From Paenibacillus aceti (GTDB lineage Bacteria > Bacillota > Bacilli > Paenibacillales > Paenibacillaceae): a DNA stretch of 64,000 nucleotides. Below are positions 55,536 to 64,000 of this stretch, piece after piece (within the stretch, counting starts at the first letter, position 1; each line of letters opens with the position of its first letter). Where the stretch lies: assembly GCF_003614185.1 (NCBI RefSeq), contig NZ_KZ987724.1:1544633-1608632 (forward strand), written 5' to 3'. The notes under the pieces were generated by a model. That model saw only the letters and a program-made list of their open reading frames with translations. It had not been told where the DNA came from and did no database searches. The position numbers and the translations under genes were made by a program.

Positions 55536-55557
55536 GCAACCTCCGCGTGGAAGCTGC
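55536..55557 (-). terminator. Terminator-like hairpin in the mtlA upstream region
   Basis: GCAACCTCC pairs with GGAAGCTGC (G-U pairs) over four bases. The minus strand continues CTTTTCTTTTTTTTG, a strong T-run pointing toward mtlA. No gene on the minus strand ends here, so it may be a leader attenuator or end a small RNA. The rest of 55318-55729 shows no gene. Confidence 0.6.
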
Positions 55558-55729
55558 CTTTCTTCTTATTATTCTCCATTTTCAATGGTTAGTAATTTTA
55601 GCTTGTCTTAAAGAACATTTAAGGTTCCTCTAAGGTTGCCTCTCTATTATAGTAAATAGAATTAAGATTATTTTTCCACTTAACCCAACGTCATTTGATC
55701 TGTACTACTATGAAAAGAGGATTTAAGCT

Positions 55730-56125
55730 ATGAATATAAAGCGAGTGATGATCGTCGGAACGATGGTAGTCGTTATTTCCTTTGGAAACTCCGTGTTAAA
55801 CGGCTCCGTCACAAGCGCAAGTCCCCTAGCCAGAGTGTCAACGGCTGACCATCGGGCTGCGGAGAAGGATGCTTTGCTGGCTGCTCTTAATCAATCATCG
55901 GACGAGGAGCTGTATGAAGAGCTATTCGAGGGCAAATCTCTGCACGACATTGCAGCCGCGCAAGGCGGAGACATAGACGAAGTGATTGAACTGCAAACTA
56001 GACAGCTGAGCCAACAGCTGGATGAACGTCTGCGGAACGGAAGTATTTCTGCTAAGCAATATCAAGCACATCAGGAAGAACTCAAGGAAATCGTGAAGCA
56101 GAGTGTCCTTACATCCTTTGGCTAG
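55730..56125 (+). CDS. Small secreted protein of unknown function (DUF2680/YckD-like)
   Basis: 131 aa. Signal peptide at residues 1-30 (basic start, hydrophobic core, cleavage near TSAS). The mature part is helical and charged: EELYEELFEGKSLHDIAAAQ, VIELQTRQLSQQLDERLRNG and ISAKQYQAHQEELKEIVKQS, a pattern seen in YckD/DUF2680-like proteins where SLxxIAxxxG is followed by a helix pair. AAAAGAGG precedes the ATG. Single-gene unit with its own terminator. Function not known. Confidence 0.8.
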   Translation: MNIKRVMIVGTMVVVISFGNSVLNGSVTSASPLARVSTADHRAAEKDALLAALNQSSDEELYEELFEGKSLHDIAAAQGGDIDEVIELQTRQLSQQLDERLRNGSISAKQYQAHQEELKEIVKQSVLTSFG

Positions 56126-56144
56126 CTTAAGCCTTTAGCTCATT

Positions 56145-56178
56145 AATAAAGAGCCTGACAAATATCAGGCTCTTTATT
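56145..56178. terminator. Bidirectional terminator
   Basis: AATAAAGAGCCTGA pairs perfectly with TCAGGCTCTTTATT over a six-base loop between the secreted protein gene and the convergent nhaC-type gene. Confidence 0.92.
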
Positions 56179-56180
56179 AT

Positions 56181-57572
56181 TTATCCAGAAATCACTTCAC
56201 TCTCACGGCCAAGTGAATTCTTCTGTAATTGTGGAATAAAGGCATAAGCAAAGGTGAAGAGTGAGCATAGCCATAAGAAGGTCGCATACGGTAAAAACTC
56301 AACCACCGGAACCCCGAGCGTCGACGCGAAGAAGGCGCCGCTAACTCCCCACGGAATCAACGGGTTAATGAGTGTCCCACAGTCCTCTAATGTACGGGAT
56401 AATGTCTTCGCCGGAAGCCCTCTGCGATTATACTCATCCTTGAACATTTGACCCGGCAGCAGAATGGACAGGTATTGTTCACCAGTCATGATATTCACGG
56501 CGATAGATGATGCGCCGGTCATCAGAACAATGCTGCTGCCGCGCTTCAAAGGCTGAATGAGCTTGCGGAAGAAGGCATCGATCACACCGCAATGCTGCAA
56601 CAGACCGCCCAATGATAAAGCGATCAGAATTAAGGATACGGACCACATCATCGACTGCAAACCGCCGCGATTGACGATTGCAGCTACGGTCTCATTGGCA
56701 ATGGTGCTCTTGTATCCGCTCTGCATCACGCTAAACCATACATCGATCGCCATCTGATGCTGAACGAAGGCTGTCACCAGAAGTCCGGTTACAATCCCAA
56801 TGATCAGTGTCGGCAGGATCGAGACCCGTTTGAAGGAGCAAGCGATCACGGCAAGTGGCGATAGCAGCGTTAACCAATGGATATTGAAGCTATCCTGCAG
56901 CGCGAGCTTGATCTGCTGGATAGCCGTCAAATCGATCGAATCTGGACTTGGCGCGAACCAGAAGAATACGGTTGTGATGACAAGCGCAGGAATCGTTGTG
57001 TATAGCATATTGCCAATATGAGTGAATATCGATACCCCCGCAACTGCCGGAGCAAAATTCGTTGTATCCGACAGCGGCGACATTTTGTCACCGAAGCAGG
57101 CTCCGCTGATGATCGCCCCTGCAGCCAGAGTCGGAGATATGCCCGTCGTTAGAGCGATCCCCATGAAGGCAACCCCAACGGTGCTGACCGTCGTAAATGA
57201 ACTACCGGTAAACATCGAGACGATAATCGTAACATAGAGTGCACTCACGGCAAAAAATTGCGGTTTAATATAATCCATCCCATAGTATAGAATCGTCGGT
57301 ACTGTACCACTCATCATCCACACGGCAATAAGAATACCGATCAGGGATAGAATGAGAATCGGCATAATCGCCGTCTGTATCCCCTGAATAATAGCCGATT
57401 CAAGCTTCTTCCAAGAGAAGCCGAACAGACGAAGTAAAGTAGCAGTACCCACGGTAGTCGCTAATAATGGAAGATGCGGCTCCGCTTTTAAGCAAAAGAT
57501 TGATACGAACAGTAGCGTTAGAATGAAGATGAAGAGAATAATACTTTTTGTGAAACTAAGCTGTCGATCCAT
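56181..57572 (-). CDS. Na+/H+ antiporter, NhaC family
   Basis: 463 aa from the ATG at 57572 (AAGGAG nine bases upstream; the TTG at 57593 precedes that site). About eleven or twelve membrane helices. NhaC features: SMFTGSSFTTVSTVGVAFMG, ISGACFGDKMSPLSDTTNFA, VNIMTGEQYLSILLPGQMFK and LEDCGTLINPLIPWGVSGAF. It exchanges sodium (or malate/lactate in some relatives) for protons. Confidence 0.92.
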   Translation of the reverse strand: MDRQLSFTKSIILFIFILTLLFVSIFCLKAEPHLPLLATTVGTATLLRLFGFSWKKLESAIIQGIQTAIMPILILSLIGILIAVWMMSGTVPTILYYGMDYIKPQFFAVSALYVTIIVSMFTGSSFTTVSTVGVAFMGIALTTGISPTLAAGAIISGACFGDKMSPLSDTTNFAPAVAGVSIFTHIGNMLYTTIPALVITTVFFWFAPSPDSIDLTAIQQIKLALQDSFNIHWLTLLSPLAVIACSFKRVSILPTLIIGIVTGLLVTAFVQHQMAIDVWFSVMQSGYKSTIANETVAAIVNRGGLQSMMWSVSLILIALSLGGLLQHCGVIDAFFRKLIQPLKRGSSIVLMTGASSIAVNIMTGEQYLSILLPGQMFKDEYNRRGLPAKTLSRTLEDCGTLINPLIPWGVSGAFFASTLGVPVVEFLPYATFLWLCSLFTFAYAFIPQLQKNSLGRESEVISG

Positions 57573-57619
57573 GATGCAAGACTCCTTATCCAATAACTTT
57601 TATTGCCTATGTACTTCTT

Positions 57620-57650
57620 TGCTTTCTGGCTTTTTGGCTTTGTGGCTTTC
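57620..57650. repeat. Short tandem 8-base repeats in the nhaC leader
   Basis: Three near-identical TGGCTTT units in CTGGCTTTTTGGCTTTGTGG, period eight, 50-80 bases upstream of the antiporter start. Slippage could change the leader length. Confidence 0.5.
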
Positions 57651-57764
57651 TTGCATTGAAGTAATAATAAAGGTTACTATAGCGATTATTGTTGAAGGAG
57701 TCAATGTTATGAACATGAAAATCAGGATTTTTTAGGAAAAATTATCCATTCCATGGCTGATTCT

Positions 57765-58796
57765 TTATTCAGTTATAAACCGTACCGCATCATCGATAAT
57801 CTTCTCATAAGCGATCAGACCGCTTCCAAGCCAATAGCTGTCGTCTACTTCGAACACATGTCCCAGCTTCACTGCATCCATACTCTTCCAGATTGGACTA
57901 TCCATCATCGTGAGGTCTCCCCCTTGATGAATAGCAAATATATAATCCGCATCTAGCTCAGGAATAATTTCCAGCGACAGATTTGCACTATTCTCCTCTC
58001 CAACCAGCTTCGTCTTACCGAGATCCAAGTCCTGATGAAGCACATAGCCAGCTAAATATTGGCCTCCCATCAGATTTACCCCTCGCGGTGCAAAACGTAT
58101 AATCGCCACATTCTTATTCTCCGTAACCTTGCCCAGCTTCTGCTTAGCCTCTTCTACCTTCTCCCGGTAGGCCTGCAATGCCGCATCCGCCGCGGCAGAT
58201 TTGCCTAGCAGCTCCCCGATCTTCGTGAGTGATCCCTCAATATTCCCGGACGCATTCTTGAACACATAGGTCGGGGCGATCTTCGCATAGCTATCATAGG
58301 CTCCATTCTCGGCGTAAGTTGCAGTATGCAAGATGATTAGATCCGGCTCATAGGCCATAACTGCCTCTGGCGAAGGCATACCTGACGTAAAGTCCAGTCT
58401 CGGCACATCCTTCAGCTGCTCTTGCAAATAGACATGACCACTCTTGGCGTTAGACCATTGTGCCACAGGCGTTACCCCCAGCTTCAACAAAGAGTCCTCC
58501 AGATTAGGCGCGAATATCTTCTGCGGTATGCCGGATAGCTTGACCTCATGCCCAAGCTCATCCGTGATCGTACGCTCTTCCGTCGTCTCGCCTGCTTTAT
58601 TGCTGTCCCCAGTATTACCTTGTGAACTAGCTTCTCCGCCCGAATTTTGCTGTCCAGACGCGGTAGCGGCATTGGTCACGCCCCACTCCGTCTTGGTGCC
58701 GCAGCCAGCAAGTAAGCTCCCTATGATTACGCAGCTCAGTAGAACCGCTGATAGAGTCTTCAAGCTCTTTCTACTTGTTCCCCAAAGTCTTAACAT
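57765..58796 (-). CDS. Iron-siderophore binding lipoprotein (FecB/FepB type)
   Basis: 343 aa. Signal peptide with lipobox LLAGC (Cys32), a Gln/Ser/Gly/Asn-rich linker to about residue 73, then a class III binding fold: ITDELGHEVKLSGIPQKIFA, YEPDLIILHTATYAE, AYREKVEEAKQKLGKV and LGHVFEVDDSYWLGSGLIAY. AGGGGG precedes the ATG and a Fur box lies just upstream. No permease is next to it; it may share the FecCD pair at 44.6-46.7 kb or one elsewhere. Confidence 0.9.
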   Translation of the reverse strand: MLRLWGTSRKSLKTLSAVLLSCVIIGSLLAGCGTKTEWGVTNAATASGQQNSGGEASSQGNTGDSNKAGETTEERTITDELGHEVKLSGIPQKIFAPNLEDSLLKLGVTPVAQWSNAKSGHVYLQEQLKDVPRLDFTSGMPSPEAVMAYEPDLIILHTATYAENGAYDSYAKIAPTYVFKNASGNIEGSLTKIGELLGKSAAADAALQAYREKVEEAKQKLGKVTENKNVAIIRFAPRGVNLMGGQYLAGYVLHQDLDLGKTKLVGEENSANLSLEIIPELDADYIFAIHQGGDLTMMDSPIWKSMDAVKLGHVFEVDDSYWLGSGLIAYEKIIDDAVRFITE

Positions 58797-58815
58797 TGAT
58801 ATATCCCCCTCAGCT

Positions 58816-58832
58816 GATAATGATTCTCAATC
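58816..58832 (-). promoter_or_regulatory. Fur box upstream of the second siderophore binding protein
   Basis: GATAATGATTCTCAATC, read on the minus strand as GATTGAGAATCATTATC, fits the Fur consensus with few mismatches and lies 20 bases before the start. Confidence 0.8.
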
Positions 58833-58846
58833 GACTCTGAGTATAC

Positions 58847-60109
58847 TTATTCCGCCAAGGAATCACCATAGATATAATCCAGAAGTAGATTTGGACAATT
58901 TCCAGTAAATAAGAGCTGCGCTTGGTCTAGCATCCGGGCAATCGCTACCGCCGAATATTCAAACCAGGGATCGCCGCTAATCATATATACATAACCTCTC
59001 TGCACAGCCTGAAGCTGCTTCCACCCGGCGAAGTGCTGCAGTGTCAACCAATATTTGCGGCTTGAAGCCTCCGGACACACCATGATCAAGACACGATCCG
59101 GCTGCAACGCCTGAAGCTCCTGCAATGTAATAGACATGTCGCGCAGGCGGCTCTGCTGTTCACTCATAGTTACAACCTGGAGATCCAAATCCTCGTATAG
59201 CACCTCCTGAAGTCCCCGATTCCGGTATACGAATATTTGCGACCGATAAATCCGCAGGACGACAATACGATCATCTCCCAGAGCATCCTTTACCTGCTTC
59301 CTCGCAACCTGGACATGACTCTCATAATGGCTTATCCATTGTCTTGCGATATCTTCCTTATCTAAATAAATGGCCATATCAAGCAGCTGATCTCTCCAGC
59401 CCTTTTGGTCAGCCAGGCAATGAACCGGAGCAATCGAGTCCAGCCTGCTGCTGTCTCTAATAGGCAGTTGATCCGAGCTGATGATCACGTCCGGGCGTGC
59501 CTGACTTAGCTTATCGAGATTGATTTCAAACGCCGCTTCATGATAGGGACTTGTGAGGTTAAGATGGCACTTGATTTTGCCGCTATAGAGGTTGTAATAG
59601 TAGGGAGTCCATTTCGGATCGAGAGGCGCGACCTCCGGGATGATGTTGAGCGCCAGCAAATGGCCGATGGCCGGGGAGGAACATACTGCGATGCGACGCC
59701 TGGTATTTTTCGAGAAATCGCGAGGAGACATGCCCACTTCCTTTTTAAATTTTCGACTAAAATAGAACTCATCCTTATACCCTACCTTTCTGGCGATATC
59801 CCGCAGCCGCTCATCGGATTCCGCCAAATACCGCTTGGCGCGGTTGATGCGCACATTCGTCAAATATTCTATCGCACTCTGACCGAACGTCTTCTTGAAT
59901 AGATCCACAAAATATTTAGGGCAAATATTAGCCATCTTCGCCAATTGAGCGATGGACAGTGGTTCATCATAATGACTCTCTATATATGCCTTAATCTCCA
60001 GCAGATCCGTCCTATATGTGCCTGCCCCTTGCGCGTTAGTCCTATTCCTAAGCACGTCGCCTGTAGCCGTAGAGCCGCTCTCTGTATGTAGTGTTTCATC
60101 AGTATGCAC
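58847..60109 (-). CDS. AraC regulator with siderophore-binding-protein domain (Btr-like)
   Basis: 420 aa from a GTG at 60109 (GGGAGAGG upstream). The N-terminal 100 residues after a short lead contain two AraC helix-turn-helix motifs (LSIAQLAKMANICPKYFVDL; RDIARKVGYKDEFYFSRKFK). From about residue 135 (RRRIAVCSSPAIGHLLALNI) the rest is a class III periplasmic-binding fold without signal peptide, so it senses a ferric siderophore in the cytoplasm. This is the layout of Btr/YbbB, activator of bacillibactin uptake. The overlap of its end with the Fur box and promoter of the next gene, the binding protein it probably activates, is notable. Confidence 0.9.
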   Translation of the reverse strand: MHTDETLHTESGSTATGDVLRNRTNAQGAGTYRTDLLEIKAYIESHYDEPLSIAQLAKMANICPKYFVDLFKKTFGQSAIEYLTNVRINRAKRYLAESDERLRDIARKVGYKDEFYFSRKFKKEVGMSPRDFSKNTRRRIAVCSSPAIGHLLALNIIPEVAPLDPKWTPYYYNLYSGKIKCHLNLTSPYHEAAFEINLDKLSQARPDVIISSDQLPIRDSSRLDSIAPVHCLADQKGWRDQLLDMAIYLDKEDIARQWISHYESHVQVARKQVKDALGDDRIVVLRIYRSQIFVYRNRGLQEVLYEDLDLQVVTMSEQQSRLRDMSITLQELQALQPDRVLIMVCPEASSRKYWLTLQHFAGWKQLQAVQRGYVYMISGDPWFEYSAVAIARMLDQAQLLFTGNCPNLLLDYIYGDSLAE

Positions 60110-60155
60110 AGTGTACCTCTCCCTTTGGGTGTATAGATGAGCTCACGAATAATAT

Positions 60156-60174
60156 GATAATGATAATCATTATC
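60156..60174 (-). promoter_or_regulatory. Consensus Fur box of the Btr-like regulator
   Basis: GATAATGATAATCATTATC equals the classical 19-base Fur consensus. It lies 46 bases before the GTG start. Confidence 0.95.
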
Positions 60175-60274
60175 GTTAAATTAGCATACCTTCCCGGTGA
60201 GATCAAGCCCTGGGATCCATGCATGACTTTGTGTACGCAAAACAAAACAGAGTCCGCCCTCCCGCTCTGACTTG

Positions 60275-60314
60275 TAACGAAACCAGGTATCGCTATTGGC
60301 CTCAAAAGGAGATT
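60275..60314 (+). repeat. Solo copy of the bioY-adjacent repeat
   Basis: Begins TAACGAAACCAGGTATCGCT and continues with ATTGG and CTCAAAAGG. It matches the unit at 27802 (on its minus strand TAACGAAACTGGGTATCGCC, ATTAG) and the partial copy at 27677. It lies in the gene-free stretch between the Btr-like gene and ohyA. Confidence 0.65.
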
Positions 60315-60342
60315 AAATAGTCAATCAAAAAATGATAAAATA

Positions 60343-60370
60343 AGGAAACCGCCCTTCCAGGCGATTTCCT
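60343..60370 (-). terminator. Terminator of the oleate hydratase gene
   Basis: AGGAAACCGCC pairs with GGCGATTTCCT over a six-base loop, followed on the minus strand by TTATTTTATC. It lies ten bases after the stop. Confidence 0.85.
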
Positions 60371-60379
60371 CATTCTAGC

Positions 60380-62149
60380 TTATATCAACTTATATTCCTT
60401 CAATAGCTGCATGATTCTGGTATTGGAAATCTTCTTTACCCCTGTCATCGCAGCTAACTTAGCGGTATCAGGAAGCTCCATGTCGGTGAGCTTGTTACCA
60501 TCCATCATTTTCGCTGTGGAATCCATCAGTACACGAACATCATAAGCGGACCCAAATACTTCTGGTACACCGCGGTCAATGTCTAGCAATGTATATACAG
60601 CTTCCATAGCAGTGCGTACGGAATACTCCGTAGTGAAGACCGTATCCCGTGGTGTCTCAGCAAAGTTGCCGATAAAGGCGGCGTTCACACAGCCATCAGG
60701 AACGACATTCGGACGATCGCCTGCTGCTCTCGGCATGAAGTAGGAGGTAACATACGGCATCATGCAAGGAACACAGTTAGCGGAATTTACGGCCATATCG
60801 TGAATCTCTGCTTCAGGTACGCCCATATGATAGAGCCACTCTTCCGTGATTTCGATCCCCGTACAGTCTTTCATCGGTTTTTTGATATAATCGCCTGGCA
60901 CATCGCAATACAAGCTATATACCCACACGACGAGCTGATCTTTAGGCTGGGATTTGAAGTGAGGCTGGCGATTCAGCGTGAAGCTCATCAGCCATTTTGA
61001 ATCCTTCACCGTTACGATCCCGCCGGTTACAACCCTGCCGCTGAACGGGTCCCGCTTACAGATTTTCTCGATATAAGGAGGGATCCGATTATCCAGCGTT
61101 GTAATCGTAGCCGACTCCCAGTTGCTCTCTTCAATGTTGCCGCAGAATTTATCAGGACGGCCAAAGGCAGGGTCCTGCTCCGCGATTTTCTTCCACAGCT
61201 CCCAGCTGCCGCCGAGAGAAGTATTCATCACAGCTGGTGTATTGTTGTCTCCCAAAGTGGAGCTTTCGGTATTACTACCGTTCGTAATGAAGACCAGATC
61301 ATTTTCGGTCAGGTCGATCTGTTTTTCTTGTCCTTTTTGAACATAGACAAGCTTCTTAGCTACTTTCTTGTTGCCGGTAATCTCAAATTCAACATTGGTT
61401 ACGGTCGTAGCGTATTGGAAGGTCACGCCATGGTCCTCTAAATATTTCATCAGTGGCAGTGCGAGTGACTCATACTGGTTATATTTTGTAAATTTCAATG
61501 CCGAGAAGTCAGGCAATCCACCGATATGATGGATGAATCTAGCCACATATCTACGCATCTCCATCGCACTATGCCATGGTTCGAACGCAAACATCGTCTG
61601 CCAGTAGAGCCAGAAATTCGAGTTGAAGAAATCTTCAGAGAAGACATCGGTAATTCTCATATCCTCAAGTGCTTCTTCTGGAGTGAAGAATAATTTGATA
61701 ATTTCCATGGAAGCGGTTTGGGTAAGTGTAAATTTGCCATCCGTATGCGCGTCCTCGCCACGATTGAGAATCGCACGCTGGAGGGAATAGTTCGGGTCCT
61801 CTTTGTTGAGCCAATAAAATTCATCTAATACCGAAGCATCTTCTACTTCTAATGAAGGAATGGAGCGGAATAAATCCCACAGGCACTCGAAGTGATTTTC
61901 CATTTCTCTGCCACCGCGGATAATGAATCCTCTTCCGTCATCATAGATGCCGTCCAAGCCGCCGCCAGAAATATCGAGTTCTTCGAGAATATGAATGTTT
62001 TCCCCTTTCATTTGACCATCACGAATGAGGAAGGCAGCTGCGGACAGTGCTGCTAGACCTGAGCCAATCAAATAGGCAGATTTTTGGTCCACACCCTGTG
62101 GTTTCTTGGGACGGGCAAAAGCTTCGTAGTTTCCATTGCTGTAATACAT
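60380..62149 (-). CDS. ohyA: Oleate hydratase
   Basis: 589 aa from the ATG at 62149, eight bases after GGAGG. FAD-binding fold near the start ([20 protein letters not shown]), then [20 protein letters not shown] holding the catalytic Glu, [20 protein letters not shown] with [19 protein letters not shown] (the catalytic Tyr/substrate region), and [20 protein letters not shown]. Length and motifs match the family. It adds water to the cis-9 bond of oleic and related acids at the membrane, giving 10-hydroxystearate, often a defence against toxic unsaturated fatty acids. A TetR gene lies upstream on the same strand. Confidence 0.95.
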   Translation of the reverse strand: MYYSNGNYEAFARPKKPQGVDQKSAYLIGSGLAALSAAAFLIRDGQMKGENIHILEELDISGGGLDGIYDDGRGFIIRGGREMENHFECLWDLFRSIPSLEVEDASVLDEFYWLNKEDPNYSLQRAILNRGEDAHTDGKFTLTQTASMEIIKLFFTPEEALEDMRITDVFSEDFFNSNFWLYWQTMFAFEPWHSAMEMRRYVARFIHHIGGLPDFSALKFTKYNQYESLALPLMKYLEDHGVTFQYATTVTNVEFEITGNKKVAKKLVYVQKGQEKQIDLTENDLVFITNGSNTESSTLGDNNTPAVMNTSLGGSWELWKKIAEQDPAFGRPDKFCGNIEESNWESATITTLDNRIPPYIEKICKRDPFSGRVVTGGIVTVKDSKWLMSFTLNRQPHFKSQPKDQLVVWVYSLYCDVPGDYIKKPMKDCTGIEITEEWLYHMGVPEAEIHDMAVNSANCVPCMMPYVTSYFMPRAAGDRPNVVPDGCVNAAFIGNFAETPRDTVFTTEYSVRTAMEAVYTLLDIDRGVPEVFGSAYDVRVLMDSTAKMMDGNKLTDMELPDTAKLAAMTGVKKISNTRIMQLLKEYKLI

Positions 62150-62237
62150 GCTTATAACCTCCAATTAGAATTTCATATTAGCGCAACCTACACATGCTTA
62201 TCTTCCCTGCAAATTCACTATACTGCTCCTGTAGAGC

Positions 62238-62250
62238 GTTTACACTAAAC
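62238..62250. promoter_or_regulatory. Candidate TetR operator upstream of ohyA
   Basis: GTTTACACTAAAC is a 13-base odd palindrome 88 bases before ohyA, between it and the TetR gene. Confidence 0.45.
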
Positions 62251-62255
62251 AGTAA

Positions 62256-62288
62256 AAGGGCTATGTATAAAATTTATACATAACCCTT
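62256..62288 (-). terminator. Terminator of the TetR gene
   Basis: AAGGGCTATGTATAA pairs with TTATACATAACCCTT with one G-U type mismatch, ending in TTTTAC on the minus strand. Confidence 0.75.
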
Positions 62289-62332
62289 AAAATGTCTAAA
62301 CCTTGGATTCAGCACTTCGGCTGGTCCCACGG

Positions 62333-62893
62333 CTAGCTTATGTTCACATATTTACTGATCGCCTTCTCCACATCCCCTTCAACCAGAATGCTCAAGCGGT
62401 CAATAATCAAGCTGGGCTCTTCGCCCATGCCATTACGAATCCATTCCAGCATGATGCCGATGAACGCAAAGGTATAGAAATTGGCGATGAATTTCTTGTC
62501 CTCCGCTCGCACCTGTTTGCCGACATCGACCTCCTCAATCACACCCATCAACAGCTCAAACACCGCCTTATGCAGGAAGAGATCAAGATGCTCCCGTCCC
62601 ATGGAACGATAGGTGCTTAAGCAGAACTTTTTGTTATCAAGCACATAATGGAATAATTTCAGGAAGCCCTGCTGCCAGGTGTCATAGGTGCGACAGTTGG
62701 ATATCGCGTCCAGCGCCTCTGTTCTATAAATCCAGCCCAATAAATCATATATATCTTGAAAATGATAGTAAAACGTCTGCCGATTCACTCCACATTCCGC
62801 TACGAGCTCCTTCACCGTTATTTTATCGAGAGAGGATCGCTCCATCATCGCCTTCAGAGTGGTGGCCAAAGCTTTCTTAGTCATCACGGACAT
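62333..62893 (-). CDS. TetR family regulator (DhaS/YxbF-like, TetR_C_8 type)
   Basis: 186 aa. N-terminal DNA-binding domain: KALATTLKAMMERSSLDKIT, VKELVAECGVNRQTFYYHFQ, DIYDLLGWIYRTE. The C-terminal part (NFYTFAFIGIMLEWIRNGMG) fits the TetR_C_8 class. AAAGGG precedes the start at 62893. It lies immediately upstream of ohyA in the same direction, with a palindrome between them, and is its likely repressor, perhaps released by a fatty acid. Confidence 0.88.
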   Translation of the reverse strand: MSVMTKKALATTLKAMMERSSLDKITVKELVAECGVNRQTFYYHFQDIYDLLGWIYRTEALDAISNCRTYDTWQQGFLKLFHYVLDNKKFCLSTYRSMGREHLDLFLHKAVFELLMGVIEEVDVGKQVRAEDKKFIANFYTFAFIGIMLEWIRNGMGEEPSLIIDRLSILVEGDVEKAISKYVNIS

Positions 62894-63028
62894 TTTCGCA
62901 CAGCCCTTTCAATAGAGTTATAACTGTACCTGCCTTCTAAAACCGGATAAATGATAGGCTTATAAAAACTGGTTAAATTAACTTTTATTATAACTCTAAT
63001 AGACGGTGCGGTAAAATGACCTACCCGT

Positions 63029-64000
63029 TCAACGGCGCTGCGATGCGCTCAAACCGCCCATATCGTACTGCCTTCTCCATAATCGGGCATATAGTCCGTT
63101 TAGCGAGAGCAATTCATCATGAGTCCCTGTTTCCACAACCCGCCCTTGATCCAACACGACAATTCGATCTGCGTTCCGCACTGTCTTAAGACGATGGGCA
63201 ATCACGATGATCGTTCGTCCATGGACGAGCTGGTCGATCGCTTGCTGAATTTCCGCTTCATTCTCGGGGTCGAGGGAAGCTGTCGCTTCATCCAAAAGTA
63301 CGACCGGAGCGTCCTTCAGCATCGCCCTGGCGATGGAAATGCGCTGCTTCTCCCCACCTGACAGGGTGCATCCCCCCTCGCCAACCACCGTATCATAGCC
63401 ATCGGGCAGCTTCGTAATGAAGTCATGGCAGCAAACGAGCCGAGCCGCCTCTTCGATCTCTCGCTGTGTGGACCGTCCCCTGCTCCGGATCGTAAAAGCG
63501 GGCGATCAGTCTGAGCACCATACTCTTCCCACTACCTGAAGGCCCGACGAGCGCGGTGAAAGAACCCGCTGGCATGCTGAGATTCAAATCATGCAGAACC
63601 GGCTTATCCAGATAGCTGAACGTGACCTGCTTGAACTCGATATCATGTCCAGCAGGGGGTCTCCCCTCTCCCTGCATAACTGGCTCCTGCAAGAGCTTAA
63701 CGATGCGTTCGCCGGCCTGCTCATGGTAACGGAATTCTGCATAGCCTATAAGGGCTGTCGTTAACGGGTCGAATATCCGCGTGTCATAGCCTTGGGGAAG
63801 CTGCTTAATAAAGGAATGACACTACGCCGCCTTGGCAGTCGAAGACTCGCTATAAGAGAAGGAGACCTTATCGAAGCTGACGTCAAAGGAACGAGGCTGC
63901 TGCGATGCTCCGGCTCTGGTATGGGCTGCTCTTCGAGAATCCGGTCGATACGCCCCACCCCTTCATGAATATCCTTGAGTGTCGAGGACAAGGACATAAT
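63029..64000 (-). pseudogene. Fused relics of a pair of ABC exporter genes
   Basis: Minus strand from the right edge: LSSTLKDIHEGVGRIDRILE and EEQPIPEPEH (end of a membrane domain), then in a shifted frame SFDVSFDKVSFSYSES (start of an ATPase domain). A jump leads to CHSFIKQLPQGYDTR, which belongs after the Q loop, and then directly into FDPLTTALIGYAEFRYHEQA, the membrane domain of a second exporter. That one continues to an intact Walker A (GPSGSGKSM, with Met where Thr/Ser is usual) and FYDPEQGTV, then loses the Q-loop block and shifts frame to [20 protein letters not shown]. It ends with [20 protein letters not shown], Walker [16 protein letters not shown] and [13 protein letters not shown]. 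At least four deletions are needed. It may continue past the window. Confidence 0.75.

Overview
The window looks like a chromosomal segment of a Paenibacillus-type Firmicute. Supporting signs are strong AGGAGG-type ribosome sites, YesM/YesN-type sensor-regulator pairs beside CUT1 sugar ABC transporters, Btr-like AraC/binding-protein regulators, tightly overlapping ATGA gene junctions, and protein families typical of that group. No rRNA, tRNA or CRISPR array was seen.

Layout. 1-4.5 kb: a large secreted beta-helix protein (cut by the window edge) behind a membrane-anchored SurA/PrsA-like foldase. 4.8-13 kb: a sugar-uptake operon (binding protein, sensor kinase, two permeases, response regulator, GH29 alpha-L-fucosidase). 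13-20 kb: an NSS transporter, MarR, M29 aminopeptidase and MgtC protein among decayed genes (RidA, two response regulators, a histidine kinase joined to a hydrolase, a truncated DUF3658 protein). 20-28.6 kb: a BirA-type operator, bioY, then an acyl-CoA ligase, thiolase, two hotdog hydratases, a ketoreductase, EcfA1/EcfA2/EcfT and a FabK/nitronate-monooxygenase-type flavoprotein. 29-35.3 kb: an Fe3+-type ABC operon (binding protein frameshifted) ending in a beta-CASP hydrolase, with a divergent LysR gene. 35.3-44 kb: a Zn alcohol dehydrogenase, two paralogous chemoreceptors with an IS200-type element between them, and an amino-acid transporter with a fused binding protein-permease. 44-48 kb: an ABC exporter relic and a Fur-box-preceded siderophore uptake operon. 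48-55.3 kb: a mannitol operon that carries its own EI and HPr genes (mtlA frameshifted). 55.7-64 kb: a small secreted protein, an NhaC antiporter, a second siderophore binding protein and its Btr-like regulator (each with a Fur box), oleate hydratase with a TetR regulator, and a decayed pair of ABC exporters at the edge.

Most striking is the 20-28.6 kb cluster. It extends the Bacillus bioY-yhfT-yhfS (yhfUTS) type of biotin-regulated operon into what reads as a full CoA-based chain-elongation cycle: ligase, condensation, keto-reduction, dehydration, enoyl reduction. The cycle is embedded in a dedicated biotin ECF transporter operon, suggesting synthesis or salvage of the pimeloyl part of biotin. 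That function is inferred.

Two families of intergenic repeats flank bioY. The window also shows many gene relics and three single-base frameshifts, each explained by loss of one base from a short homopolymer, so some could be assembly errors.
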